From Variovorax sp. Sphag1AA (lineage in GTDB: Bacteria > Pseudomonadota > Gammaproteobacteria > Burkholderiales > Burkholderiaceae_C), in assembly GCF_014192575.1 (NCBI RefSeq), contig NZ_JACHYC010000001.1, positions 558,001 through 622,000 of the forward strand: DNA of 64,000 nt, written 5' to 3'. A model generated the notes under the pieces. It worked only from the letters and a program-made list of their open reading frames with translations, was not told the origin of the DNA and did not search any database. Positions 21,064-31,634 of this stretch are shown piece by piece. The position numbers were made by a program, and so were the translations under genes. The first letter of the stretch is position 1. Each line of letters begins with the position of its first letter.

Positions 21064-21513
21064 TCAGCGGCTCTGCCCGAACAGCTCGCCGCCGAGCTTG
21101 GTGCCGGCCTTGATGTTCTTGCGCTCGAACCAACCCTGATTCATCTCGAGGACGAAACGCACCGGTTCCTTGGAACAGTGCGAATCCTCCGTCAACGGCT
21201 TCATGTCCGCCAGGTTCACGATGCGCCCGTCGTCCGCCACGAAAGCTGCGGTAAGGGGGATCAGGGTGTTCTTCATCCAGAAGCACTGCGTCGCAGGCTG
21301 CTCGAAGACAAAGATCATCCCTTCGGACTGCGGCATCTCCTTGCGGAACATCAAGCCGGTCTGGCGCTGGTCGGGCGTTTTGGCAACCTGGGCATCGATT
21401 TGATACATCCCGGCGGTTATCCGAACGTGAGGGAGATTGGTTTGCGGCTCTTGGGCGTGCGCAAAACTCAAAGATGTGGACAACAGGAGAAGGGCGAATA
21501 AGCGCTGAAACAT
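21064..21513 (-). CDS. Secreted DUF192-family protein
   Basis: A 149-residue protein with a signal peptide (LFALLLLSTSLSFAHAQ) and then a DUF192 domain: GLMFRKEMPQSEGMIFVFE and FWMKNTLIPLTAAFV. DUF192 proteins are small periplasmic or lipoprotein-like beta barrels of unclear function. I chose the ATG at 21513; an upstream ATG adds 11 residues before the signal peptide. A hairpin-forming repeat lies just upstream. Confidence 0.85.
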   Translation of the reverse strand: MFQRLFALLLLSTSLSFAHAQEPQTNLPHVRITAGMYQIDAQVAKTPDQRQTGLMFRKEMPQSEGMIFVFEQPATQCFWMKNTLIPLTAAFVADDGRIVNLADMKPLTEDSHCSKEPVRFVLEMNQGWFERKNIKAGTKLGGELFGQSR

Positions 21514-21544
21514 GGAACGACTTTCAAACCGGGACAGAAACAAC

Positions 21545-21566
21545 AATGCCCGCGTTCGCGGGCATC
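21545..21566. repeat. Small GC-rich hairpin upstream of the DUF192 gene
   Basis: TGCCCGCG-TT-CGCGGGCA is a perfect 8-base-arm inverted repeat near the start of the DUF192 gene. It has no T-run in either direction. It could be a messenger leader hairpin or a REP-like element. Confidence 0.5.
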
Positions 21567-21644
21567 GCCAATTTCCGCGAGCTTACCTCTAATTGGGCCG
21601 AAATTGCTGTCGGCTGGCTGACGGTCAAGTTGAAGCGTTGGACG

Positions 21645-21675
21645 AAAAAAAGCGTTCCCAAGGGAACGCTTTTTC
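21645..21675. terminator. Bidirectional rho-independent terminator
   Basis: AGCGTTCCC-AA-GGGAACGCT flanked by an A-run on the left and TTTTT on the right. It lies just after the stop of the 114-residue secreted-protein gene (minus strand), so it probably ends that transcript. Confidence 0.9.
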
Positions 21676-21694
21676 ATTGGGGACGAGCCCCGAC

Positions 21695-22039
21695 TTACTG
21701 AGGCGTGCCGCCTTGCGGGTTCATCTTGCGGACATTGCCCTTGCGGTCGCGGCGGCGATCGCTGCGGGTGTCGGCGCGAGCTTGGCCAGCTGCCGTGGCC
21801 TTGTTCTGCGTCAGACCGCCACTGCCTTCGGCCGTCTTGGGCGTGTCGCCGCCTTGCGGACGAACTTCGCCTTGGGGCTTGTCGGCACGGCGTTCCGTGG
21901 CGCGTTGCTGCGGACGGGTGTTGGTCGGGGGAGCTGCTTCCTGAGTGGTGGAGCCACCTTGTGCGAATGCACCAACCGAGAACAGACCGGCACCGGCTGC
22001 GATCAGGCCGGCCATCGTTGCTGCGAGAACTTTGCTCAT
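21695..22039 (-). CDS. Small secreted basic low-complexity protein
   Basis: A 114-residue protein with a clear signal peptide (VLAATMAGLIAAGAGLFSVGAFAQ) and then a charged, Gly/Gln/Arg-rich region with no visible fold (RSDRRRDRKGNVRKMNPQGG). The function is not recognisable; similar small periplasmic proteins are often mislabelled TolA-like. A terminator follows its stop, and it diverges from icd. Confidence 0.7.
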   Translation of the reverse strand: MSKVLAATMAGLIAAGAGLFSVGAFAQGGSTTQEAAPPTNTRPQQRATERRADKPQGEVRPQGGDTPKTAEGSGGLTQNKATAAGQARADTRSDRRRDRKGNVRKMNPQGGTPQ

Positions 22040-22091
22040 TACGGATTCCTCATTGGAAATGGTTGAAAACGCCTCCCGGCCAGCAGAAGGT

Positions 22092-22128
22092 CTGTCAACA
22101 ACGGAGCCAATACGGCTGTGGTTGACAG
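22092..22128. promoter_or_regulatory. Inverted repeat in the icd upstream region
   Basis: CTGTCAAC at 22092-22099 and GTTGACAG at 22121-22128 are perfect inverted arms, with AGCC/GGCT forming a second inner pair. The right arm contains a TTGACA hexamer. It could be an operator or a structured leader; no T-run follows. The rest of the 194-base gap shows nothing clear. Confidence 0.5.
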
Positions 22129-22233
22129 ATCCTCAGGCTCCTCCGGTTGCGTCTAAAATTCTAAGGGTATTCAGGCGATTGGAAACGTAGTGTCTTCCAG
22201 TCTTCATTTCATCCGGAGCCGGCGTCCACATAC

Positions 22234-23493
<1,260 letters not shown>

Positions 23494-23527
23494 GCGGCGT
23501 CCGGACAGTTTCCGGATCGCAAACACG

Positions 23528-23563
23528 AAGCCCCGGCGCTGCAAGTCGCCAGGGCTTTTTTTT
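23528..23563 (+). terminator. Rho-independent terminator after icd
   Basis: AAGCCC-CGGCG ... CGCC-A-GGGCTT followed by a run of eight Ts, about 35 bases after the icd stop. Confidence 0.85.
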
Positions 23564-23730
23564 CGCCGCGATCGACCGATATACAAGCGGGGCCATCGTT
23601 GCTGGAAGGCATGGCGTTTGCATGAGTCCACGTCCGGTTGCACCCCGATCCGCCTTGAATGTCACAAAGCCGCCACCACTTGTCCCCCTGCCGCAAGTGC
23701 AACGCGCGGCTGCTCTATAAAATGATTTTC

Positions 23731-24090
23731 ATGGCTACCAGAATTCCCCCGACCCCCAAGACGCCACCGGCTACGAAGCCGGCCGGCGACGATGGCGACT
23801 CGGTCGTTCTTGAACGGCGGCCGCAGAAGACCGCACCACCCCAGATGTACCAGGTGGTGATGCTCAACGATGACTACACGCCGATGGAGTTCGTCATCGT
23901 CGTGATTCAGCAGTTCTTCAACAAAGACCGGGAAACAGCCACGCAGATCATGCTCAAGATCCACCTCGATGGGCGCGGCGTTTGCGGTGTTTACTCCCGC
24001 GACATGGCAGCGACCAAAGTGAATCAGGTGATGGAAGCAGCCCACCAGGCCGGACACCCGCTGCAGTGCGTCAGCGAACCGGTTGAATAA
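23731..24090 (+). CDS. clpS: ATP-dependent Clp protease adaptor ClpS
   Basis: A 119-residue adaptor delivering N-degron substrates to ClpAP. A disordered Pro-rich N-terminus precedes the core, with the N-degron pocket in [20 protein letters not shown] and [19 protein letters not shown] 23731 was chosen; ATG 23722 is also in frame. A CACTTG/CAAGTG inverted repeat (23677-23699) and a TATAAA hexamer lie just upstream. clpA follows after 54 bases. Confidence 0.95.
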   Translation: MATRIPPTPKTPPATKPAGDDGDSVVLERRPQKTAPPQMYQVVMLNDDYTPMEFVIVVIQQFFNKDRETATQIMLKIHLDGRGVCGVYSRDMAATKVNQVMEAAHQAGHPLQCVSEPVE

Positions 24091-24144
24091 ATCGCTCTCC
24101 AACCCATCTGCGGAATATTTACAGCAAGGCCAAAAGGAAATCAC

Positions 24145-26466
24145 ATGATTGCCCAGGAACTGGAAGTCAGCTTGCACATGGCTTTTGTCGAAGCCAGGCA
24201 GCAGCGCCACGAGTTCATCACGGTGGAGCACCTGCTGCTCGCCTTGCTGGACAACCCGAGTGCCGCGGAGGTCCTGCGCGCATGCTCGGCGAATGTCGAC
24301 GACCTGCGTGCGTCGCTCACGAACTTCATCAAAGACAACACGCCGCAAGTCGCTGGCACCGACGACGTGGACACCCAGCCTACGCTGGGCTTCCAGCGCG
24401 TCATCCAGCGCGCGATCATGCACGTGCAGTCGACCGGCAATGGCAAGAAGGAAGTCACCGGCGCCAACGTGCTCGTGGCGATCTTCGGCGAGAAGGACTC
24501 GCATGCCGTGTACTACCTGCACCAGCAGGGCGTGACGCGCCTCGACGTCGTGAACTTCATTGCGCACGGCATCAAGAAGAGCGATCCGCCTGAAGCTGCC
24601 AAGGGCAGCAGCGATGCATCGTCTGGCGAGGGCGAAGAGGGTGGTGGCGAGAAGAACGAGAAGTCGTCTCCTCTCGAGCAGTTCACGCAGAACCTCAACC
24701 AGCTTTCCAAGGAAGGCAAGATCGATCCGCTGATCGGTCGCGAGTACGAGGTCGAGCGCGTCATCCAGATCCTGTGCCGCCGTCGCAAGAACAACCCGCT
24801 GCTGGTCGGCGAGGCTGGCGTTGGCAAGACTGCGATCGCCGAAGGGCTCGCATGGCGCATCACGCAGGGCGACGTGCCGGAAATCCTCGCGGAATCCAAC
24901 GTGTACTCGCTCGACATGGGCGCGCTGCTCGCAGGCACGAAATACCGCGGCGATTTCGAGCAACGTCTCAAGGGCGTGCTCAAGTCGCTCAAGGACAAGC
25001 CCAATGCGATCCTGTTCATCGACGAGATCCACACGCTGATCGGCGCGGGCGCGGCTTCGGGCGGCACCCTGGATGCGTCCAACCTGCTCAAGCCGGCGCT
25101 TTCGAGCGGCCAGCTCAAGTGCATCGGCGCGACCACGTTCACCGAATACCGCGGCATCTTCGAAAAGGATGCAGCCCTGTCTCGGCGTTTCCAGAAGGTC
25201 GACGTGGTCGAGCCGACGGTGGCCGAGACGGTCGACATCCTGAAGGGCCTCAAGTCGCGCTTCGAAGAGCATCACGGTGTGAAGTACGGCGTGGCTGCCC
25301 TGCAGGCTGCCGCCGAGCTGAGCGCCAAGTACATCAATGACCGTCACCTGCCTGACAAGGCGATCGACGTCATCGACGAGGCTGGCGCGGCGCAGCGCAT
25401 CCTGCCCGCGAACAAGCGCAAGAAGACCATCAGCAAGACCGAGGTCGAGGAAATCGTCGCGAAGATCGCGCGCATTCCCCCGGCCAACGTGTCGAACGAC
25501 GACCGCGGCAAGCTGCAGACCATCGAGCGCGATCTCAAGAGCGTGGTGTTCGGCCAGGACAAGGCGCTGGAAGTGCTCGCCTCGTCGGTGAAGATGGCCC
25601 GCTCGGGCCTGGGCCGCGACGACAAGCCGATCGGCTCGTTCCTCTTCAGCGGTCCCACCGGTGTCGGCAAGACCGAAGCGGCGCGCCAGCTGGCCTACAT
25701 CATGGGTATCGAGCTGATCCGCTTCGACATGTCGGAGTACATGGAGCGCCATGCCGTGAGCCGCCTGATCGGCGCGCCTCCGGGCTACGTCGGTTTCGAC
25801 CAGGGAGGTCTCTTGACCGAGGCGATCACGAAGAAGCCGCACGCGGTGCTGCTGCTCGATGAAATCGAGAAGGCGCACCCGGACATCTTCAACGTGCTGC
25901 TGCAGGTGATGGACCACGGGACGTTGACGGACAACAACGGCCGCAAGGCCGACTTCCGCAACGTGATCATCGTCATGACCACCAACGCCGGTGCCGAGAC
26001 GATGAACAAGTCGACCATCGGCTTCACGAACCCGCGCCAGGCTGGCGACGAAATGGGCGACATCAAGCGCCTCTTCACGCCGGAGTTCCGCAACCGCCTG
26101 GATGCGATCGTGAGCTTCAAGTCGCTCGACGAGCAGATCATCCTGCGCGTGGTCGACAAGTTCCTGCTGCAACTCGAGACGCAGCTGGCCGAGAAGAAGG
26201 TGGATGTCACGTTCACCGACGCTCTGCGCAAGCATCTCGCGAAGAAGGGCTTCGATCCGCTGATGGGTGCTCGCCCGATGCAGCGCCTGATCCAGGACAC
26301 GATCCGTCGTGCCTTGGCCGACGAGCTCCTGTTCGGTCGCCTGCAGGAGGGTGGTCGTCTGACGGTCGATCTCGACGACAAGGAAGAGGTCGTGCTGGAT
26401 ATCCAGCCGCTGCCCAAGAAGGAAGGCCGTTCCAAGCCCGAGGCGGAAGAGACCGCAGCAGGCTGA
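24145..26466 (+). CDS. clpA: ATP-dependent Clp protease ATPase subunit ClpA
   Basis: A 773-residue AAA+ unfoldase. The N-terminal ClpS-binding domain covers about residues 1-145. The first ATPase domain has GEAGVGKT near residue 222 and the second GPTGVGKT near 503. The ClpP-docking tripeptide IGF is in KSTIGFTNP. With clpS immediately upstream it forms the usual clpS-clpA operon; clpP is elsewhere. A strong terminator follows. Confidence 0.98.
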   Translation: MIAQELEVSLHMAFVEARQQRHEFITVEHLLLALLDNPSAAEVLRACSANVDDLRASLTNFIKDNTPQVAGTDDVDTQPTLGFQRVIQRAIMHVQSTGNGKKEVTGANVLVAIFGEKDSHAVYYLHQQGVTRLDVVNFIAHGIKKSDPPEAAKGSSDASSGEGEEGGGEKNEKSSPLEQFTQNLNQLSKEGKIDPLIGREYEVERVIQILCRRRKNNPLLVGEAGVGKTAIAEGLAWRITQGDVPEILAESNVYSLDMGALLAGTKYRGDFEQRLKGVLKSLKDKPNAILFIDEIHTLIGAGAASGGTLDASNLLKPALSSGQLKCIGATTFTEYRGIFEKDAALSRRFQKVDVVEPTVAETVDILKGLKSRFEEHHGVKYGVAALQAAAELSAKYINDRHLPDKAIDVIDEAGAAQRILPANKRKKTISKTEVEEIVAKIARIPPANVSNDDRGKLQTIERDLKSVVFGQDKALEVLASSVKMARSGLGRDDKPIGSFLFSGPTGVGKTEAARQLAYIMGIELIRFDMSEYMERHAVSRLIGAPPGYVGFDQGGLLTEAITKKPHAVLLLDEIEKAHPDIFNVLLQVMDHGTLTDNNGRKADFRNVIIVMTTNAGAETMNKSTIGFTNPRQAGDEMGDIKRLFTPEFRNRLDAIVSFKSLDEQIILRVVDKFLLQLETQLAEKKVDVTFTDALRKHLAKKGFDPLMGARPMQRLIQDTIRRALADELLFGRLQEGGRLTVDLDDKEEVVLDIQPLPKKEGRSKPEAEETAAG

Positions 26467-26503
26467 TGCCCGGGTTCCGCCATCCCGGCGGAATTCCCGC
26501 CAC

Positions 26504-26539
26504 ACAAGGCCGGTAGCATTGCGCTACCGGCCTTTTTTC
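26504..26539 (+). terminator. Rho-independent terminator after clpA
   Basis: AAGGCCGGTAGC-ATTGC-GCTACCGGCC followed by TTTTTT, about 40 bases after the clpA stop and just before the cardiolipin synthase gene. Confidence 0.93.
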
Positions 26540-26558
26540 TGTTCGCACATCTTTCACC

Positions 26559-28016
26559 TTGATCCTCCCCGAGCTCAGCCAGGAATGGAGAACGGGCCTC
26601 TCCCTAGCGTGGAGCGGCTACATCGCGGTCCTTTCCGTCTGGATCGTGATGCAGAAGCGCGCGCCGGTGTCGACGATGAGCTGGATCCTCTCGCTCGCGT
26701 TGCTGCCTTTCGTGGGCTTCCTCATCTACTACTTCCTCGGTCCGCAGCGGCTCAAGAAGCAGCGGCTGAGGCGCCTTCGCAGTCGGGCGTTCGAACAGGC
26801 CCCGGGCGACATCGCGAGGCTGCGAGAGGCATCGAAGCACGCACCGCCCACCTTGCGGAAGCTCGCCGCCTTGGGAACAGCGGCCTGCGGTCTGCCGGTG
26901 TCGACCGCAACGTCGGTCGAACTGCTGTCGGGCGGGGCGCATACCTTCGACACGATCTTCGACTGCATCCGGCAGGCGAAGGACCACGTGCATCTCGAGT
27001 ACTACATCTTCGAGCCCGACAACATCGGCACCGCGCTGCGCGACCTGCTGATCGAGCGCGCACGCGAAGGCGTGACAGTGCGCCTGCTGCTCGACGCGCT
27101 TGGCTCCAAGCGCGTCGGCCGCAAGTTCATGGCGCCGATGCGCGAGGCGGGCGTCCATGTGGCGCTGTTCCATGACACACGCATTGGGCGCCGCCTGCGC
27201 CCCGTGACCAACTACCGGACGCACCGCAAGATCGTCGTCTGCGATGGGCGCATCGGCTTCACCGGCGGCGTCAACATCACGGACGAGGAAGATGCGCGAA
27301 CGCGCCCGGATGCCTATCACGACGTTCACCTGAAGATCGTGGGGAGCGCCGTCCGGTGGCTCCAGACCACCTTCATCGAGGACTGGACCTACGCCACCGG
27401 CGAGACGCTGCGGCACGTGCACAAGGCGATCGACAGCATGTTCCCGCGCGTCGAAGCGGAGGACGGCGTTGGCGACATTCCCGTGCAGATCGTCACCAGC
27501 GGACCCGACAGCGCGGTCGAGGCGATTCATCGCATGCAGGTCGATGCGCTCCATGCGGCGGAACAGCGCGCCTGGCTGACCACGCCGTACTTCGTGCCGA
27601 CGGAGCCGGCGTTGATGGCGCTCACGAGTGCCGCTCTGCGCGGCGTCGACGTACGTCTGCTGGTGCCGCGCCGCAGTGATTCGCTCATCGTGAGTGCGGC
27701 AGCGCGCTCCTACTACGACGAGTTGATATCCGCCGGCGTCAAGATCTGGGAATACAAGGCGCGGATGCTGCATTCCAAGACGCTGGTGGTGGACGACAAC
27801 TGCGCGATGATCGGCACCGCGAACTTCGACAACCGCAGCTTCCGGCTCAACTTCGAAGTGTCTGCCGTGATCTACGGCCCGCTCCTCGCCGGCGCATTGG
27901 TGACGCAGTTCCAGACTGACCTGCGCAATTCATCGCCGGTGCGGGCCAACCGGCACCAGACTTTCCCGCGGCGCCTGGCTGAAGCCACAGCGCGTTTGTT
28001 TTCCCCTTTGCTTTGA
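26559..28016 (+). CDS. cls: Cardiolipin synthase (phospholipase D family)
   Basis: A 485-residue inner-membrane enzyme making cardiolipin. Two N-terminal transmembrane helices (about 15-33 and 41-62) precede two HKD motifs: YRTHRKIVVCDGRIGFTGG and LHSKTLVVDDNCAMIGTAN. The only start preserving the first helix is the TTG at 26559, which has no strong ribosome site, so the start is uncertain. It ends two bases before sbcB. Confidence 0.93.
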   Translation: MILPELSQEWRTGLSLAWSGYIAVLSVWIVMQKRAPVSTMSWILSLALLPFVGFLIYYFLGPQRLKKQRLRRLRSRAFEQAPGDIARLREASKHAPPTLRKLAALGTAACGLPVSTATSVELLSGGAHTFDTIFDCIRQAKDHVHLEYYIFEPDNIGTALRDLLIERAREGVTVRLLLDALGSKRVGRKFMAPMREAGVHVALFHDTRIGRRLRPVTNYRTHRKIVVCDGRIGFTGGVNITDEEDARTRPDAYHDVHLKIVGSAVRWLQTTFIEDWTYATGETLRHVHKAIDSMFPRVEAEDGVGDIPVQIVTSGPDSAVEAIHRMQVDALHAAEQRAWLTTPYFVPTEPALMALTSAALRGVDVRLLVPRRSDSLIVSAAARSYYDELISAGVKIWEYKARMLHSKTLVVDDNCAMIGTANFDNRSFRLNFEVSAVIYGPLLAGALVTQFQTDLRNSSPVRANRHQTFPRRLAEATARLFSPLL

Positions 28017-28018
28017 CG

Positions 28019-29467
28019 ATGGCTCCTCACACCTTTCTCTGGCACGACTACGAAACCTTCGGGGCCGTGCCACGCCGCGATCGACCGGCGCAGTTCGCCG
28101 CGATCCGCACCGATGCCGAACTCAACGAGATCGGCGAGCCATTGATGATCTTCTGCAAGCCCGCCCCGGACTACCTGCCGAGCCCGGAGGCCTGCCTGAT
28201 CACCGGCATCACGCCGCAGCAATGCCTGGAGCAGGGCCTGCCCGAGCATGAATTCGCAGCGCAGATCGAAAGCGCGTTCTCGCAGCCCGGCACCATCGGC
28301 GTGGGCTACAACACGATCCGCTTCGACGATGAAGTGACTCGTTTCCTCTTCTGGCGCAATCTCATCGACCCCTATGCGCGCGAGTGGCAGAACGACTGCG
28401 GGCGGTGGGACCTGCTCGATGTGGTGCGCCTGACCTATGCGCTGCGTCCCGACGGCATCGAATGGCCGAAGAAGGCGGACGGAAGCCAGAGCTTCAAGCT
28501 CGAAGATCTGAGCCGCGCCAACGGGCTCGTGCATGAAGCAGCGCACGATGCCTTGTCGGACGTTCGCGCGACCATCGCCCTCGCGCGCCTCATCCGCGAC
28601 CGGCAGCCGCGCCTATTCGACTTTGCCTTCGGACTACACCGCAAGGACCGGGTTGCGAGCGAACTGGGCCTGCCGGCGACGAAGGAGGGCATGCGGCCTT
28701 TCCTGCACGTGTCGGGCATGTTCCCTGCCGAACGCGGATGCATCGCAGTGATGTGGCCGCTGGCGACCCACCCGACTAACCGCAACGAACTGCTCGCCTG
28801 GGACCTCGCGCACGACCCGAGCGAACTGGCCAGCCTCGACGTCGAGACGATTCGGCTGCGCCTCTTTACGCGGACCGCCGATCTGCCTGAAGGCATGGTG
28901 CGGCTTCCGATCAAGGGCATTCACTTGAACAAGTCGCCGATGGTCGTGGGCAACCTTCGCACGCTTGCACCGGCCATGGCCACGCGCTGGGGCATCGACA
29001 TGGAGACCGCCATGCGCCATGCCGCCATCGCGGCTTCGCTGCCCGACATGAGCAGCGTCTGGTCGCGCGTCTACGAGCGTCCGAAGGAAGGCCCGCCCGA
29101 TGTCGACGAAGACCTCTACGGCGGATTCGTCGGCAACGGAGATCGTCGGAGGCTCACCCAGTTGCGCAGCCTTTCGCCTGAGCAGCTCGTGCAGGCCCAG
29201 GAACGCACTGCCTTCGATGACCCGAGGCTCGAAGAGCTGCTCTTCCGCTACCGCGCCCGCAATTTCGTCGACACGCTGACCGAGGAAGAAGCCGAGCGCT
29301 GGGAAGCGCATCGCGTCGCGCGCCTGCTCGAAGGCGAGGGCGGTGCGCGCAATGTCGACGAGCTGTTCGCGCAGATCGACACCCTCGCCGAAAAGGCCGA
29401 TGAGCGCGGCGAAGAAATCCTTGGGGCGCTCTACGAGTACGCCGAGGCCATCGCACCGGCGGTCTGA
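28019..29467 (+). CDS. sbcB: Exodeoxyribonuclease I
   Basis: A 482-residue 3'-5' single-strand exonuclease with a DEDD core. WHDYETFG at residues 9-16 carries the first acidic pair, IRFDDEVTRF the third and HDALSDVRATIAL the His/Asp pair. SH3-like and C-terminal helical regions follow, as in E. coli SbcB. ATG 28019 was chosen over the TTG two codons earlier. It is tightly packed between cls and an acetyltransferase gene. Confidence 0.96.
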   Translation: MAPHTFLWHDYETFGAVPRRDRPAQFAAIRTDAELNEIGEPLMIFCKPAPDYLPSPEACLITGITPQQCLEQGLPEHEFAAQIESAFSQPGTIGVGYNTIRFDDEVTRFLFWRNLIDPYAREWQNDCGRWDLLDVVRLTYALRPDGIEWPKKADGSQSFKLEDLSRANGLVHEAAHDALSDVRATIALARLIRDRQPRLFDFAFGLHRKDRVASELGLPATKEGMRPFLHVSGMFPAERGCIAVMWPLATHPTNRNELLAWDLAHDPSELASLDVETIRLRLFTRTADLPEGMVRLPIKGIHLNKSPMVVGNLRTLAPAMATRWGIDMETAMRHAAIAASLPDMSSVWSRVYERPKEGPPDVDEDLYGGFVGNGDRRRLTQLRSLSPEQLVQAQERTAFDDPRLEELLFRYRARNFVDTLTEEEAERWEAHRVARLLEGEGGARNVDELFAQIDTLAEKADERGEEILGALYEYAEAIAPAV

Positions 29468-29468
29468 G

Positions 29469-29987
29469 ATGACGGTACGTCGCCTGCTCCCTGCCGATGC
29501 CGAGGCTTACCGCGCGCTGATGCTCGAGGGCTACACGCGCCATCCGGACGCATTCACATCGACGGCTGCCGAGCGCGAGGCACTCCCGCTCTCGTGGTGG
29601 CAGAAGCGCCTCGATGCCTCACCGACCGCCGATCAGGTGGTGTTCGGCGCCTTCGAGGGTGATGCACTGGTGGGCGCCGCTGGCCTGCAGTTCCAGGCGC
29701 GCGAGAAGGCGCGCCACAAGGCCGATCTCTTCGGCATGTACGTGGCGCCGTCCGCACGCGGAGGCGGCCATGGGCAAAAGCTGGTTGATGTGCTGCTCGA
29801 TGAAGCGGCGGCCCGGGAGGGCGTCCGGATCGTCCAGCTCACGGTGACTGAAGGCAACGCGGCAGCCCAGACGCTCTACGAGCGCTGCGGCTTCAAGCCG
29901 TTCGGCGTCGAGCCGTACGCGGTCGCGCTCGGCGACGCGTACCTGTCGAAGGTCCACATGTGGTGCGCCGTGGCGGCGCTCGACTGA
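29469..29987 (+). CDS. GNAT-family N-acetyltransferase
   Basis: A 172-residue acetyltransferase. The acetyl-CoA-binding segment is YVAPSARGGGHGQKLVDVLL and the C-terminal motif is LTVTEGNAAAQTLYERCGF. The substrate is unknown. Its ATG lies one base after the sbcB stop, so it is translated from the same messenger. Confidence 0.9.
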   Translation: MTVRRLLPADAEAYRALMLEGYTRHPDAFTSTAAEREALPLSWWQKRLDASPTADQVVFGAFEGDALVGAAGLQFQAREKARHKADLFGMYVAPSARGGGHGQKLVDVLLDEAAAREGVRIVQLTVTEGNAAAQTLYERCGFKPFGVEPYAVALGDAYLSKVHMWCAVAALD

Positions 29988-30005
29988 AAGGGCCGGCCCG
30001 GCTTT
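29987..30005. terminator. Compact hairpin overlapping two convergent stop codons
   Basis: AAAG-GGCCGG-CCCGG-CTTT forms a short GC-rich hairpin between the acetyltransferase and the peroxiredoxin gene, overlapping both stops. There is little T-run, so efficient termination is doubtful. Confidence 0.35.
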
Positions 30006-30654
30006 AGTGCAACGCGCGAGCGGCGCCGAGGATCACGTCTTCCGACGCCAGCTTGCCGATACCGCCCAGGCCTTCGGTGCTGCACTCGATGTCGGCCCAC
30101 CGCACGATGCCTTCGCGGTCGATCATGAAGTAGGCCTTGAGCTGGGGCCATTGCCTTTCCACATCGACGTTGTCGGTCGGCGTGTTGACGTAGCCGTCGA
30201 GGTCCTGCATCGTCTTGGCGAGCTCGGCGATCGGCATCGGCTCGGGCAGATCGCCAAAGGGGTTCACGCGAACCTGTTCCAGTGCCTGGATGAGATCCGG
30301 CGTGGGCTCAGGTTTCGGAACGCCGTATGCGCGATGCGTTGACAGCTCGGGGTCGGAGGCCAGCCGCAGCCGCGTCGGCCTGAACTTGAAGTAGCGCCGC
30401 GCGTTCTCCGGCGCGGTGGCCACCACCGCGAGGCTTTGCACGCTCAGGGCCTTCAGCTTGTCGTCCAGTGTGCCGAGCTGGACCAGTTGCCGCCGGCAGA
30501 AGGGGCACCACAGGCCCACCAGCAGCGCCAGGAACAGCGGGCTTCGTCCGCGATAGTCCGCGAGGGAGATGGTGTCGGCATCGGCGACCGCCGGCAGCGC
30601 AAAGTCCGGGGCCGGTTCGCCCGGTGAAACGGGTGGATTCATCGCCATCGTCAT
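30004..30654 (-). CDS. Peroxiredoxin-like (AhpC/TSA) family protein
   Basis: A 216-residue thioredoxin-fold protein. The active-site segment is LVGLWCPFCRRQLVQL with a CxxC pair, more like thioredoxin-type redoxins than 2-Cys Prx. No signal peptide is seen, so it is cytoplasmic, likely a thiol peroxidase or reductase. GGAG lies six bases before the ATG. Confidence 0.8.
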   Translation of the reverse strand: MTMAMNPPVSPGEPAPDFALPAVADADTISLADYRGRSPLFLALLVGLWCPFCRRQLVQLGTLDDKLKALSVQSLAVVATAPENARRYFKFRPTRLRLASDPELSTHRAYGVPKPEPTPDLIQALEQVRVNPFGDLPEPMPIAELAKTMQDLDGYVNTPTDNVDVERQWPQLKAYFMIDREGIVRWADIECSTEGLGGIGKLASEDVILGAARALH

Positions 30655-30782
30655 AGCGGACTCCTTCGCGCCTGCGACGCGGAAGCAGAGCTACGCAAAT
30701 TACCACGCAGCGCGCGGCGTCGCCAGAGGGCAGCAACCCGGGGCGCAGGGCGGTTGGTAGCCGTTTGTGACGATCGGCGCGT

Positions 30783-31607
30783 TCAATTGCGCTGCAGGAA
30801 GGCCTCCACGGCTTCGTTGACGACGTCCGGATGCGTGACCGGCCCCATGTGGCCGAGATCGGTGAATTCCGTGACGGTGACCGAAGGCAGCACGCTGGTC
30901 AGCAGTCGCGCGACGCCGTGCGTCGAGGCAGGCGACCGGGCGCCGAGCATGTACAGGACCGGAATGTCGAGCGCTGCAAAGTCGCGCAGCAGTGTTGGCT
31001 CGGTGAACAGGGCGTGCGCCCAGCCCGCGATGTTGTGCATGCTGCCGGCGATTTGCGCCTGTCGCGCTTCGGGCATCGACTTCCATGTGCCGTCGCCCAT
31101 CCAGTAGTCGATGAAGCGCTCGCCGGCCGCCATTGGATCGTTCGCGCGAATCGACCTCGCCGCGTCGTCGGCCGCAGAGCGGATGCCGTTCGCGGCTGGT
31201 TGCCCCGGCGCTTCCTGCTCGAGCACGGCGAAGAGGGTCGGCTCGTAGAGCACCATCGCGCGGACCCGCTCCGGGAACGACAGCGCGGCGATCAAGGCCA
31301 CCGCCGCCCCGTACGAGTGGCCGACCAGAAAGAACGGATGTCCCGCGGCCGCGAAGACAGGCTCCAGCAGTGCGACTTCATCGCGCAGCGTGACCGTGCG
31401 ATTCGCCGGCCATGCGGGGCTTTTCCCGGCGCCGATCGAATCCGCCGCAAGGACGCGAAAGCGCGGACTCATCCGCTCGGTCAACGCGCGCCATTGCGAT
31501 GACGTACTGGCGTTCGAATGAATGCAGACCACACCGGGCCCGGTGCCGGTTTCGCGGAAGAAAGGGACGTCCTGGAGCATTTCGACGTGCTGGGATGCGA
31601 ACTGCAT
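30783..31607 (-). CDS. Alpha/beta hydrolase
   Basis: A 274-residue hydrolase-fold protein. The nucleophile serine is in VGHSYGAAVAL, the acid region in IPVLYMLGARSPAS, and the histidine in LGHMGPVTHPDVVN. The oxyanion segment reads CIHSNAS rather than the usual HG. The substrate is unknown. It lies 27 bases after the TPR gene, so they may be co-transcribed. Confidence 0.87.
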   Translation of the reverse strand: MQFASQHVEMLQDVPFFRETGTGPGVVCIHSNASTSSQWRALTERMSPRFRVLAADSIGAGKSPAWPANRTVTLRDEVALLEPVFAAAGHPFFLVGHSYGAAVALIAALSFPERVRAMVLYEPTLFAVLEQEAPGQPAANGIRSAADDAARSIRANDPMAAGERFIDYWMGDGTWKSMPEARQAQIAGSMHNIAGWAHALFTEPTLLRDFAALDIPVLYMLGARSPASTHGVARLLTSVLPSVTVTEFTDLGHMGPVTHPDVVNEAVEAFLQRN

Positions 31608-31634
31608 GGGGGTCCTCTTTTCGTTCGTGGTTGA

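Noticed and set aside
23662-26505. 947-codon minus-strand open frame.
   Set aside because: It is antisense to clpS and clpA; long antisense frames are common in GC-rich genes and no family motif is seen.
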